Shown here: piece after piece, positions 35,001-44,370 of the stretch
Layout: each line of letters opens with the position of its first letter
Numbering within the stretch: the first letter of the stretch is position 1
Source: an uncultured bacterium
GTDB taxonomy: Bacteria; Planctomycetota; Phycisphaerae; Phycisphaerales; UBA1924
Assembly: GCA_903834785.1 (NCBI GenBank)
Contig: CAILKP010000093.1
Span: forward strand, 62,001-126,000
Direction of reading: 5' to 3'
DNA: 64,000 nt
Notes under the pieces: generated by a model
The model's database searches: none
Seen by the model: only the letters and a program-made list of their open reading frames with translations
What the model was told of the DNA's origin: nothing
Position numbers and translations under genes: made by a program

Positions 35001-36545
35001 TCAGCCAAACAGCCCGCCCGAGCCATCATCGATGGTTCGGCGGGCCTTTGTTTTTTTCACCGGCCGCGCCGCACCCGCATCACCACCACCCGGCCCGAAC
35101 TTCACACCCTCGGCCCCCGGCCCGCCCGACACCGTTGAGCGGATGCTCCCGTCTGCCAGCCTCGTGTAGATCTCCGTCCCCGCCGGCACATCGCCCGCCC
35201 GTGTGATGATCCGCCCCGTCGAATCAGCCGTGATCGAGTAGCCGCGTTCGAGCACCCCCTGCGGGCCGACGAGCACCAACTGCCGCTCCAAGGTACCCAG
35301 ATTCTCCGCCTTGGCCGTCATCAGTGTCCGCACGGCCCGAGGCAACTCCATCGCCCGCTGAGCGGCAGCCGTGCCAGCGGTCCGCACCACATCCTGTACG
35401 GTGCCTTGCAGCCGGTTGGCCAGCTGCTCCAGCACCACCCGCCGCTGGGCCAGTTGGCTCGAAGGCCTGGCCCGCTCCACCACTGCGGCTTGCCGTGCCA
35501 GCAGCATCGCCTTCTCCGCCAGTGCGGCAGAGGCAACCCGCACCAGCGATTTGGCGTGCGTCGTGTTGGCCAGCGTTACCACGCCCAGCCGGCGAGACAT
35601 CGCCTCCCGAATCCGCGACGCAGCCAGTTCGGTTTGCTCGCCAAGGGCATCGCGGTCGGGCGTCAGCCGCATCGCCGCTTGCGTGGGCGTGCTGGCCCGC
35701 TCGTCAGCCACCAGTTCGGCAAGTGTCGTATCCGTCTCATGGCCGATCGCCGCGACCACCGGCACCGAACACCGCACGATCGCCTCGGCAACCGCCCGGT
35801 CGTTAAACGCCCACAGGTCCTCCAGACTCCCGCCGCCCCGCGTCACCAGCACGGCTTCAACGCCAAGCCTCGCCGCGTGCCTGGAAACCCAGTTGATCGC
35901 TCGGGCCACGCCCGGTGCCGCCTCCGGTCCCTGCACCAGCGTGTCGATCAGCGAGAGTGCGACCGCCGGGCACCGCTTCTGCATGGTGATCCGCACATCC
36001 GCCAGTGCGGCACCGCTCCGGCTGGTGATCACCGCCACATGCCCGGGAAACGCCGGCAGCCGCCGCTTGCGGTCCACCTCCAGCCAGCCCAGTTCCCGGC
36101 ACTCGGCAATCAGCCGCTGAAGTTGCTGCTCAAGCGAGCCCTGCCCCGCCTGCTCGATCTTCTCAACATACAGCCCCAGCGTGCCCCGCGGCTTGAAATA
36201 CTCCAGCTTGCCCGTCACCACCACCTGCTGGCCGTTCTGCGGCACGAAGCCCACCCGTCCAGTCCGGCTCGCCCACATGATCCCGTCAATCACCGCGCCC
36301 GCATCCTTGACCTTGAAGTACCAGTGGTTGCGGTCGGTGAACCCTGAGATCTCACCAATCACCCTAAAGGTCTGCGGCAGCCCGCTCTTAACCGCCCGCT
36401 CGATGATCTCTGCCAGCTGCGATACGGCAATCGGTGGAGGGGTGCCGTCGTCCTTCGACGCTGAGCCCCCGGCTACCGGCGGGCTAGCGGACGACAGCAA
36501 GTCGCCCTGGAGATTCGACATCGAGGAGTTCGATTTCTTTGCCAT
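35001..36545 (-). CDS. xseA: Exodeoxyribonuclease VII large subunit
   Basis: The large subunit of ExoVII, which degrades single-stranded DNA. The 514-residue protein has the N-terminal OB-fold (FRVIGEISGFTDRNHWYFKVKD, quoted in part, about residues 55-75), the catalytic region with VAVITSRSGAALADV, VLVTRGGGSLEDLWAFND and AAIGHETDTTLAELVADERASTPTQAA segments, a long coiled coil, and a C-terminal GYSITAD element. The ATG at 36545 is preferred over a TTG at 36554. The small subunit xseB is not adjacent, though the pair are often neighbours. The last codons overlap the terminator of the convergent asd gene. Confidence 0.95.
   Translation of the reverse strand: MAKKSNSSMSNLQGDLLSSASPPVAGGSASKDDGTPPPIAVSQLAEIIERAVKSGLPQTFRVIGEISGFTDRNHWYFKVKDAGAVIDGIMWASRTGRVGFVPQNGQQVVVTGKLEYFKPRGTLGLYVEKIEQAGQGSLEQQLQRLIAECRELGWLEVDRKRRLPAFPGHVAVITSRSGAALADVRITMQKRCPAVALSLIDTLVQGPEAAPGVARAINWVSRHAARLGVEAVLVTRGGGSLEDLWAFNDRAVAEAIVRCSVPVVAAIGHETDTTLAELVADERASTPTQAAMRLTPDRDALGEQTELAASRIREAMSRRLGVVTLANTTHAKSLVRVASAALAEKAMLLARQAAVVERARPSSQLAQRRVVLEQLANRLQGTVQDVVRTAGTAAAQRAMELPRAVRTLMTAKAENLGTLERQLVLVGPQGVLERGYSITADSTGRIITRAGDVPAGTEIYTRLADGSIRSTVSGGPGAEGVKFGPGGGDAGAARPVKKTKARRTIDDGSGGLFG
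35012..35057 (+). terminator. asd intrinsic terminator lying inside the xseA 3' coding end
   Basis: Stem GCCCGCC (35012-35018) / GGCGGGC (35039-35045), continued by CCATC / GATGG around an ATC loop with one bulged C, followed by TTTG and a run of seven T (35051-35057). It acts on the plus strand for asd, but these bases also encode the C-terminal residues of xseA on the opposite strand. Confidence 0.85.
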
Positions 36546-36567
36546 ACGCTTCAACCGTCCTGGCTGC

Positions 36568-37698
36568 TCACACCGCCGCCCGCTGCCCCGCCTTGCTCTC
36601 CGCCGCCTTTACCGCAATCGCTTCCCGGTACGTCACCAGCGTCTCACGAACGTGGCTGCTCGCACTCCGCTGCGAGGCAACCCACTTCGAGCTTGATTCC
36701 GACAGTGCCGCTCGCCGCGGCTGATCCAGCAGGATCCCATCCAGCACCGGCTGCCAGTCCGAGACCGACGAGCCGCCCACCAGCCGGCAGGTCACACCCC
36801 CGATCAGCGTTCCGTTGTGCTTATCCGCCGCGGCAACCACAATCGTGCCCGCAGCCATGGCTTCCAGCACGCTTGAACGCTGCTCTCCCAGCGCCTCGGG
36901 CAGAAGCAGCACATCCGACTCGGCGAGTACATCGCGCTTGCCCTCAAGGTCCGACACCTCGCACAGCCGCCCGGCAAAGCCCAGTTGCCCCAGCCACCTG
37001 TAAATGCGGCAGCGGTCTGCCAGGCCCGCATCAACCAGAATCATCGGCCGCTGGTCCTCCGGCAGCTTGCGTGCAAAGTCGCACAGCGCCTTGACGGCCG
37101 CGAAGATGGGCCGCTCCGTCGCGCCCGAACCAAGCAGCGCGACAACTTCCAGGCGGTCCGGCGGGCTCAGTTGGCTCACCGGCTGCTCAGGCGTGTACAC
37201 ACCCCACGGTGCCAGCCGGACCATCGGACTCTGCTTGCACAACTTCGAGAGCGCATCGTCCGCGAGCGACACGGCGTGCACGCCGTTGCCGGCCTTCACC
37301 GCCAGCTGCGCCGCGGCCGGGGTCGAGGCCGCATCGTGCACCTCCAGCACCACCGCCGCACCGGTCATCTCGCCCACCAGCCGCCCCAGGCTCCACGATC
37401 CCTGCCCGAAGCAGTGCACCACGTCGATGAGGTTCTTGTCGCGCTCCGGCGGGCTTGCCTCCTCCAGCAGGTCGACCAGCGCCCGGGCCTTGACAGGTCC
37501 CAGCCCCGGTGCCCAGGCATCCTGATAGTGCACCACCGTCGAGTACACGCCGCCCACACTCATCGGTGCCAGGGAGGCCGGCAACGCATGCGCCACCCGC
37601 ACACCCTCATCGGCCAGACCGATCTCCAGCCGCTCCAGCAGCGTCCGCTCGCGCTGGGCCAGTGAGCGATCAGGCAAAATGAGCACGCGTGAGGGCAT
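36568..37698 (-). CDS. Glycosyltransferase-like protein (GT-B fold, GT4-like)
   Basis: A 376-residue protein with a GT-B-like layout: an N-terminal half (VLILPDRSLAQRERTLLERL, DLLEEASPPERDKNLIDVVH with GQGSWSLG) and a C-terminal half with VVALLGSG, DVLLLPEALGEQRSSVLEAMAAGTIVVAA, the last resembling the GT4 donor-sugar loop. The usual N-terminal glycine-rich acceptor motif is weak, so the sugar and acceptor cannot be named. The ATG at 37698 is used; a TTG at 37740 is in frame. It lies 22 bases upstream of xseA and 97 bases below the ABC importer genes on the same strand. Confidence 0.65.
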   Translation of the reverse strand: MPSRVLILPDRSLAQRERTLLERLEIGLADEGVRVAHALPASLAPMSVGGVYSTVVHYQDAWAPGLGPVKARALVDLLEEASPPERDKNLIDVVHCFGQGSWSLGRLVGEMTGAAVVLEVHDAASTPAAAQLAVKAGNGVHAVSLADDALSKLCKQSPMVRLAPWGVYTPEQPVSQLSPPDRLEVVALLGSGATERPIFAAVKALCDFARKLPEDQRPMILVDAGLADRCRIYRWLGQLGFAGRLCEVSDLEGKRDVLAESDVLLLPEALGEQRSSVLEAMAAGTIVVAAADKHNGTLIGGVTCRLVGGSSVSDWQPVLDGILLDQPRRAALSESSSKWVASQRSASSHVRETLVTYREAIAVKAAESKAGQRAAV

Positions 37699-37795
37699 GG
37701 CAGCGGGATCCCGTGTGCCAGCACCCACCGGCACGGCCAAGTCTATGGGCCCGTCCGGTGAGAACCTTGCCCCAAATCCGGCTGCCGCCCAATGC

Positions 37796-38935
37796 TCAGC
37801 GGCTCGTACGGTACTTGGCGTGCTCCGGGTCGTCCGCCACGCGGTAGCTCAGGTCCGGGTACCGATCGCTTCGGCTCGCCACGGCCGTCGTCCGCCACAG
37901 CCCGACCCAGTGGTCCTTCTCAACTTCCACCAGGTTGTAATCCCCGCCGGCCTCACCCGTGTGCGCCAGGTCCAGCGGCGGCTTGTTCCACGGCCACCAC
38001 GGCCGCACGCCTTGCTCCGCCCCCGGCAGCTTGGCGAACTCGTCGGGATTCTCTGTGATCTCCTTGATCGTCACCAGCCGGTCCAGCCGCGTCGTCGTCT
38101 TGGGGATGCTCGCCAGCAGCCCGCGGGTATACGGGTGCAGCGGCCGGTCAAACAGGTCAAACACGCGGGCGTACTCCACCACCCGCCCGGCGTACATCAC
38201 GCACACCACATCGGCGTTCTCCGCCACCACGCCCAGCGCGTGGGTGATGAGCATGATGCCCATCTGCCGTGTCTCCTGTAACGTCCGCAGCAGTTCAAGG
38301 ATCTGTGCCTGGATCGTCACGTCCAGGGCGGTCGTCGGCTCGTCGGCCAGCAGCAGCTTGGGCTGGCACGCCAGTGCCATGGCGATCATGACGCGCTGGC
38401 GCATACCACCGGAGAACTGATGCGGATAGGCCTTCATCCGCCCCTCCGGGTCGGGGATGCCCACCTCACGCATCGCCGCGATCGCCGCCGCTTCAGCCTC
38501 GCCGGCGGTCACGTTCTGGTGCAGGAGGATCGCCTCGATGATCTGATCGCCGATGGTGTACACCGGGTTCAGCGAGGTCATCGGCTCCTGGAAGATCATC
38601 GCGATCTGTCCGCCCCGAAGCGATCGGATCTCCCGTTCCTGCAGCGTCAGCAGATCCACCTTCCCCGAATCCGCCGCAAAGAGCATCCGGCCGCGGTCAA
38701 ACCGCCCCGGTGGCCGAGGCACCAGGTGCATCGCCGACATCGCCGTCACCGACTTGCCGCACCCCGACTCGCCGACTACCGCCAGCGTCTGCCGCGGATA
38801 GATGGTCATCCGGACACCATCGACGGCCTGAATCCGCGGTCCGCCCCGGTTCTCAAAGCTCACGGCAAGGTCCTGCACGGCCAGCAGCGGCTGCGACTCG
38901 TCAAGGGCCCTGGGGGTTGTCTGGTTCGGTACCAT
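37796..38935 (-). CDS. Oligopeptide/dipeptide ABC importer ATPase (DppD/OppD-type)
   Basis: A 379-residue cytoplasmic ATPase that powers the importer encoded just upstream. It has Walker [10 protein letters not shown], the signature [15 protein letters not shown], Walker [13 protein letters not shown] and the H-loop LITHALG, and after it the OppD-type C-terminal [14 protein letters not shown]. The remaining C-terminal tail (about 60 residues past PYTRGLL, with PWNKPPLDL) is longer than usual. Peptide importers normally pair an OppD with an OppF ATPase, and no second ATPase gene is next to it. Start ATG at 38935. Confidence 0.93.
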   Translation of the reverse strand: MVPNQTTPRALDESQPLLAVQDLAVSFENRGGPRIQAVDGVRMTIYPRQTLAVVGESGCGKSVTAMSAMHLVPRPPGRFDRGRMLFAADSGKVDLLTLQEREIRSLRGGQIAMIFQEPMTSLNPVYTIGDQIIEAILLHQNVTAGEAEAAAIAAMREVGIPDPEGRMKAYPHQFSGGMRQRVMIAMALACQPKLLLADEPTTALDVTIQAQILELLRTLQETRQMGIMLITHALGVVAENADVVCVMYAGRVVEYARVFDLFDRPLHPYTRGLLASIPKTTTRLDRLVTIKEITENPDEFAKLPGAEQGVRPWWPWNKPPLDLAHTGEAGGDYNLVEVEKDHWVGLWRTTAVASRSDRYPDLSYRVADDPEHAKYRTSR

Positions 38936-38995
38936 GGTTCAGCGTGGGTCTTTCAGTAGGCAATCAGGAGTCGAGGTTATCACCGCTCGCCCGCT

Positions 38996-40705
38996 TTACA
39001 CGCGGGCCTTCTTGAGTTTCGGGTCAATCGCATCACGCAGGCACTCACCCAGCGTGTTGTAGCTCAGTGCGGTCAGGAAGATCGCCATCCCCGGGAACAT
39101 CGCCAGCCACCACTTGAACTCACCCACACCGTCGATCGCGCTGGACAGCAGCCGCCCCCAGCTGGCCTGCTCCGCAGGGCCAAGGGCCAGGAAGCTCAGA
39201 ATCGCCTCAAACTGAATCGCCGCGGCGATGGCAAAGCTCGCATCCACCAGCACGGGTGTAATGCCGTTGGGCAGCATGTGCTTGAACAGCACCGACCGCA
39301 GCGGCAGGCCCGCCGCCTGCGCCGCTTGCACAAAGTCCTGATTCCGCAGCCGCATGAACTCCGCCCGCGTGAACCGTGCCGCCCCAGTCCACGTCACGCA
39401 CCCGATGATCCCCATCATCACATACGTGTTCCTGGGCAGCACCGCCGCCGCCACCACCAGCAGGAACAGCACCGGAATCGCCATGAACACCTCAACCACC
39501 CGGAACAGAATCGTATCGATCCACCCGCCGAAGTACCCCATGATCGACCCGATGGTGATGCCGATCAGCACCGCAATACCCGTCGAGACCAGCCCGATCG
39601 AGATCGACAGCCGGCAGGCGTGCAGCATCTGGCTCATCACATCCTGGCCGATCGCATCTGTGCCCATCACAAAGGTCGGCTGGCCTTGCCGCGGAAACGC
39701 CAGTTCTGCCACTGCCTTGAAGTGGTCCTTGTGCTTCGCATCAACGTCAGCCCGGACCTGCCGCCGTGCCTGCAGTTCGGCGTCGCTCCCGGCCCGCTCC
39801 TGTCCGCGCTCAGTCTTGCCCGCCGCCTTGGCCGCGTTCATCGCGTCGGTCCGGGCGGCAGCAATCTTGTCCTTAGCTCGCTTTTCAGCCGCAAGGTACA
39901 GCTTGCCCAGTTCCGCCTTGACCATCCCGTCCCGCGACGGGCTCAGCGGATCGGTGCCCGGGGCCAGCAGCGGCAGCGAGGTGTCACGCTGGCTCGGTGA
40001 GAACGGCACCAGCGTGTACGTCGCTTGAATCTTCCCGCTCTTCTCCCGCTCGCGATAGTCGAAGATGGCCGGTGGAACCTTCCACGTTGCCATCAGGCAC
40101 CCCGCGGCCACAGCAGCCACCACGCCGCAGTACAGCCCGCGACCCAGCAGCGACCGGAACGTCGCAACCAGCAGCAAAGGCAGGGCGGCAATGACCGCCG
40201 CCAGCACACTCGCGACAGGCACAAAGGCCGGACTGGTCGCCAGCTTGATAATCGCCGGGTCAATCTCCCGCTGCTCGGTGTAGCCCCGCACCGCGGCAGC
40301 AATCATCACCGTGATGCCGCCTTGCACCACAGCCGCGGCCACCAGCGTCAGTTTCTTGCCGCCCGTCAGCCCGATCCACCCGGGCCACGGCACCGCAACC
40401 AGCAGTGCGCCGCAAAGCCCGCCCATGAGCAGCAGGACATCGCCGCTGCTCAGTGATGCCAGCAGCGGCCAGCTTGTCTCCTGACCGCCCGCACCGCTTG
40501 TGCGAACCATCAACGGGTGGCCGCTTGCCAGCACCGGGGCCATCACCGCCATCAGCGCAACGAGCCCGATCCATGCCAGCGCCGCCACGGCACGCGGCTT
40601 GGCAAGCACCTCCGACCACGCTTCGGCCCAGAAGCCCCTGTTGGTGCGCACCCCAATGCCCTGCATCAGCTGCACGCCCGTTACGGATGTCGGTTCGGTT
40701 GCCAT
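38996..40705 (-). CDS. DppC-type ABC permease with large N-terminal insertion
   Basis: The C-terminal ~230 residues are a normal DppC/OppC core: GTDAIGQDVMSQML, several membrane helices and the EAA loop EFMRLRNQDFVQAAQAAG that contacts the ATPase. At 569 residues it is almost double the usual size. The extra part, between the first helix and the core (about residues 60-330), contains several additional hydrophobic segments and a charged, helix-rich stretch (around KRAKDKIAAARTDAMNAAK). Part of this would face outside the membrane. Start ATG at 40705. Adjacent genes encode the ATPase and another permease. Confidence 0.85.
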   Translation of the reverse strand: MATEPTSVTGVQLMQGIGVRTNRGFWAEAWSEVLAKPRAVAALAWIGLVALMAVMAPVLASGHPLMVRTSGAGGQETSWPLLASLSSGDVLLLMGGLCGALLVAVPWPGWIGLTGGKKLTLVAAAVVQGGITVMIAAAVRGYTEQREIDPAIIKLATSPAFVPVASVLAAVIAALPLLLVATFRSLLGRGLYCGVVAAVAAGCLMATWKVPPAIFDYREREKSGKIQATYTLVPFSPSQRDTSLPLLAPGTDPLSPSRDGMVKAELGKLYLAAEKRAKDKIAAARTDAMNAAKAAGKTERGQERAGSDAELQARRQVRADVDAKHKDHFKAVAELAFPRQGQPTFVMGTDAIGQDVMSQMLHACRLSISIGLVSTGIAVLIGITIGSIMGYFGGWIDTILFRVVEVFMAIPVLFLLVVAAAVLPRNTYVMMGIIGCVTWTGAARFTRAEFMRLRNQDFVQAAQAAGLPLRSVLFKHMLPNGITPVLVDASFAIAAAIQFEAILSFLALGPAEQASWGRLLSSAIDGVGEFKWWLAMFPGMAIFLTALSYNTLGECLRDAIDPKLKKARV

Positions 40706-40784
40706 CGTTTTCTTCGTCGAAGGTTCGGTGTCAGGAGCGAACGTGCACAGTGGGGGGGGCAGGGGGCGAAGGTTCTAGCAGGGC

Positions 40785-40802
40785 GGGCCAGGGGCCTGGC
40801 CC
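40785..40802. other. Hairpin at the dppB/dppC junction
   Basis: GGGCCAG (40785-40791) pairs with CTGGCCC (40796-40802) around a four-base loop, touching the stop codon of the DppB-type gene. Upstream on the minus strand there is no T-run, so it could be an attenuator or RNA-processing hairpin between two permease genes. Confidence 0.4.
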
Positions 40803-42331
40803 TACTTGTACGAGATTCTCGGATCAGCCAACGCGTACAGAATGTCCGCCAGCAGCAGTGCCAGCAGGTTCACCGCCGCAATCATGAGCGTGTTGGCCAG
40901 CAGCACCTCGCGGTCCCGCAGATAGATCGACTCGATGACCATCGAGCCCATGCCAGGGATGGAGAAGATGCGCTCGATCACGACGGATCCGGCCAGCATC
41001 GCCGGAAACACGCTGGCAAACATCGTAATCAGCGGCAGCAGAGAGTTGCGCAGCACGTGCTTGACGATGATGTTTCTGGGCGCCACGCCTTTGGCCTTGG
41101 CTGTTCGCACGTAATCGGCCGAGAAGTTCTCCAGCATTGCGGCGCGGGTCTGCTTACTCAGCACGGCAAAGCCGCCGTAAACAAGGCACAGCACCGGCAG
41201 GGCGATATGCCACAGCGTGTCCAGCAGGTACCCGCGGGCAAAGTCGCCATCGGCATCGAAGCTGGGCAGAAAGCGGAACGTCGCCGACGCGTTGTCGTGC
41301 AGGCCGCCAACGGGGAACAGGCCCAGGTACTGGTTGCTCGCCAGGTATCCCAGGCACATCACGCCGGCCCATACGGTCGGAACGCTCCACAAGGCCACAA
41401 TCAGCGACCCCATCGCCACGTCCTGCCAGCGTCCCTGTTTCACCGCCGCCAGCATGCCGCACGGACTCGCGATGAAGTAGATGATCGGAAACGCGATCAG
41501 ATTCAGCAGCAAGGTGACCGGCAGGGCTGTTGTGATCAGGTTGATCACCGGCTGTCCGCGCGTCATCGAGTTGCCCAGATCCGGCCACGCTACCGACACA
41601 ACCGCCGGAATGATCGGAACGCCGACCTGGGTGAACAACCTCGCGTCAAAGACGGCGTCCAGCGTCGCGCGTGCCGCCACGGCCTCGGCATACGCCGTCA
41701 GCGTCTTGTCGCCCTGGATCTTCAGCTCCGCCCACGCGGCACCGTCATCTTTGGAGCGAACCAACTCGCCCAGATCAGGGTTGCCCCGGTAGTCAACCAG
41801 CGCGGCTTGTCCGGTCGCCTTCGCGTACCGCCCCAGCGACTGAAGCAGTTCCGCCTGCTCACCGACGAAACGGAACCTCGCCCGGGCATAATCCGCCGCG
41901 GCATCGCTGTAGATGCGAAGCCGCTTGTCCTCGGTCAGTTCGCCTTCCAGTTTCAGCGGAGCTGCCTCTCCCACCGGGAGCTTGTCTGCAAACCACTCCC
42001 ACATGTGCGGCTGCCGGATCGCCCGTGGTGAAGCGATCACCTCGCCGTTGGGCAGTTCCTGGCTCCGTGTCCCGAACTTGATCGGGCTGATCCGGGCCAG
42101 CCACCGGACGTACTGCACCGGAGGCGGCGAGTCCAGTCCGTACCGATCCTCCAGATACGCCTCCTGCTGGGCGCGGCTGCCGCCGCCCTCGGCCGACACA
42201 GACCCGCCAGAAGCCCGCAGGGCCGCACCGATACCGCCGGGCGACAGCGCGATGAGCATGAAAATGAGAAACGTGATCCCGATCAGTGTCGGAATCATCA
42301 TCATCAGCCGTCGTGTGATGTAGGTTGCCAT
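40802..42331 (-). CDS. DppB-type ABC permease with large periplasmic insertion
   Basis: A 509-residue permease; typical DppB proteins are about 300. The N-terminal helix (MATYITRRLMMMIPTLIGIT, about residues 1-28) is followed by a long hydrophilic segment of roughly 220 residues (about 35-255), which in the standard topology is extracytoplasmic, and then by the core with VTLLLNLIAFPIIYFIA and the EAA loop NFSADYVRTAKAKGVAPRN. The C-terminal end has the DppB-type LADILYALADPRISYK. Start ATG at 42331. Co-oriented with the solute-binding protein gene, 36 bases away. Confidence 0.88.
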   Translation of the reverse strand: MATYITRRLMMMIPTLIGITFLIFMLIALSPGGIGAALRASGGSVSAEGGGSRAQQEAYLEDRYGLDSPPPVQYVRWLARISPIKFGTRSQELPNGEVIASPRAIRQPHMWEWFADKLPVGEAAPLKLEGELTEDKRLRIYSDAAADYARARFRFVGEQAELLQSLGRYAKATGQAALVDYRGNPDLGELVRSKDDGAAWAELKIQGDKTLTAYAEAVAARATLDAVFDARLFTQVGVPIIPAVVSVAWPDLGNSMTRGQPVINLITTALPVTLLLNLIAFPIIYFIASPCGMLAAVKQGRWQDVAMGSLIVALWSVPTVWAGVMCLGYLASNQYLGLFPVGGLHDNASATFRFLPSFDADGDFARGYLLDTLWHIALPVLCLVYGGFAVLSKQTRAAMLENFSADYVRTAKAKGVAPRNIIVKHVLRNSLLPLITMFASVFPAMLAGSVVIERIFSIPGMGSMVIESIYLRDREVLLANTLMIAAVNLLALLLADILYALADPRISYK

Positions 42332-42367
42332 GAGTGCGTGATCACCAGAGCCGTACGGAGCGATCGG

Positions 42368-44296
42368 TTACTGACTCTTCTGCGACCCCAGCGGGATGAA
42401 GAACTCCGATACCTTCAACCCGTACTTGTACGTGTTGACGTTCTCCACCTTCTTGCTGACAAACCGCAGCCACGGCTGCTCGACCAGCGGGGTGTACGGC
42501 TGCTCGCTGTGCCACAGCGCGTGCAGTTCGTGCCACACCTTCATCCGGGCATCATCGTCAATCGTCCTGCGTCCCTTGGCGATCAGTGCATCAGCCGCCT
42601 CGCTCCGCCACTGGGCGAAGTTGTCGCCGGTACCGTCGATGCTCTTGATGCTCCACAACTGCGTCGGATCCGCCTCCGGCGCGCTGGCCGACCAGGCAAA
42701 CGTGATCGCATCAAAGTCACGGCGATCCAGCACGCTCTGCAGCACCGACCAGTCGATCGGTGTCAGTTCGCAGATGATCCCCACCTTGGCGCACTGATCC
42801 TTGACGTACGTCACCATCTGCAGGGTTGACTCGTTGCCGCTCGGGTAGGTAAGCTGGAACGTGAACCGCTCACCCTTGGCGTTCTCCCGTACGCCGTCCC
42901 CGTCGCGGTCCTTCCAGTTCGCTTCCTCCAGCAGGGCCTTGGCCCGCTCCATGTCGTACGGCCACGGCTTGACCGCCGGATTCGCCTGCGGCGTCTCGCT
43001 GTTAAACGGTCCGGTCGCCGGCCGCGCCAGGTTCTTGAAAATGTCCCGCCGGATCCGTTCGCGGTCGATCAGGTGGGTCATCGCAAGTCGCACGTTCCGC
43101 TCTGAGAAAGGCGTCAGCTTCCCGCCCGCTCGAGGCCCGTTCTGCCAGCAGATGAAGCTCCACCCGCCCTGCATGTTGAACCAGTCCAGCGGCTTGCTCG
43201 TCGAGAGGAACTCCGGGTCCTCCCGCTTGGCCGCATACTGCGCCGCCGTCGGGCGGATGAAGTCCGCCTTGCCATTGGTGAACGTGGTCAGCCGTGCCGT
43301 CGCGTCCTGCACGACCTTGTACCGCAGCACGTCAAGCGCCGGTCGGGGTCCCCAGTACCCTTCGTTACGCACCAGCACAATGTCCGCCGGCGGCGTCCAC
43401 TGGTTCGCCGGGTCCACACTCGCAAACTTGTACGGCCCTGAACCCAGCAGCAACCCGGTCGATTGATTGATCTGTGACGCCGTAAACCGCGAGTAAAAAT
43501 GCTTCGGCAGCACCGGCATCAGCAGTGCCTGCTGGCGGTTGTCAAACCGCGGCTCCTTGAACGTGAACTCCACCACACGCTCGCTGATGACCTTGACCTC
43601 AGAGATCCCGTTGTACACCGCCCGGAACCGGTCCGCCTGAATCTCAGGGTTCCCCAGCATCTCGTGGAATGTGTACCGCACGTCTTCGGCCGTTACCGGC
43701 TTGCCGTCAGAGAATCGCGCCGCCTCGCGGATCTTGGCCCGGAACCAGTTGCCCTCCGGATCCATCTGATACGCCTCGGCCAGCACGTGCTCAAGTTCCA
43801 GCGTCGCCGGGTTGATCCGTCCGAGCGACTCGACCACCTCTTCATTGACGTACCGCCCGTACGTGTCACCGTACCGCAGCGGCGTCAGAATCGCCGGCTG
43901 CCCCTCGAACACGAGCACCATCTCCCCGCCTGGTGAGAAGTTCGGCTTGGTCGCCGGGTTCGTTGTGACCAGTTGTTCGCGAGACCACTTCTCCGGCGTC
44001 CCCGGCCGCGACCAGGCGTTGTCACGCTTCGCTGGGGCCGTGGATCCCGCGGTCTCTTTCGCCCCGCCATTGGTCGCATCACTCACCCGCCCCAGCCCGC
44101 CGATCGTCCGCGACTGCGAATCGATCGACTGCTGAAGTCGCGCCATCTGCTGCGAGATGGTCTTCATCTCGTTCTGCGCTTCCCGTGACTGGTCCCACAT
44201 CCTGTCCTGCTGCAGCATTTTGAGCCACAGGCTGCCGATGATCCCGGCGATCAGCACGTACAGGATGATGTCCTTGAGGCCGAACTTGTTCTGCAT
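42368..44296 (-). CDS. Family 5 solute-binding protein with N-terminal membrane anchor and coiled coil
   Basis: A 642-residue peptide-type (SBP_bac_5) binding protein. The N-terminus is not a lipoprotein signal but a membrane helix (IILYVLIAGIIGSLWLKML, about 10-28) followed by a coiled-coil stretch (SREAQNEMKTISQQMARLQQ, about 37-66) and a Ser/Thr/Pro linker. The binding domain then shows LTPLRYGDTYGRYVNEEVVE and NVRLAMTHLIDRERI motifs typical of the family. Most such proteins are free or lipid-anchored, so a helix anchor with a stalk is unusual. Ligand unknown. Start ATG at 44296. Confidence 0.88.
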   Translation of the reverse strand: MQNKFGLKDIILYVLIAGIIGSLWLKMLQQDRMWDQSREAQNEMKTISQQMARLQQSIDSQSRTIGGLGRVSDATNGGAKETAGSTAPAKRDNAWSRPGTPEKWSREQLVTTNPATKPNFSPGGEMVLVFEGQPAILTPLRYGDTYGRYVNEEVVESLGRINPATLELEHVLAEAYQMDPEGNWFRAKIREAARFSDGKPVTAEDVRYTFHEMLGNPEIQADRFRAVYNGISEVKVISERVVEFTFKEPRFDNRQQALLMPVLPKHFYSRFTASQINQSTGLLLGSGPYKFASVDPANQWTPPADIVLVRNEGYWGPRPALDVLRYKVVQDATARLTTFTNGKADFIRPTAAQYAAKREDPEFLSTSKPLDWFNMQGGWSFICWQNGPRAGGKLTPFSERNVRLAMTHLIDRERIRRDIFKNLARPATGPFNSETPQANPAVKPWPYDMERAKALLEEANWKDRDGDGVRENAKGERFTFQLTYPSGNESTLQMVTYVKDQCAKVGIICELTPIDWSVLQSVLDRRDFDAITFAWSASAPEADPTQLWSIKSIDGTGDNFAQWRSEAADALIAKGRRTIDDDARMKVWHELHALWHSEQPYTPLVEQPWLRFVSKKVENVNTYKYGLKVSEFFIPLGSQKSQ

Positions 44297-44370
44297 ACGT
44301 TCAACTCGACTTCAGACAGGAAATACATCGCCCACGAGATTCGAACACCCCCGGAATAGGGGGAATGCTA

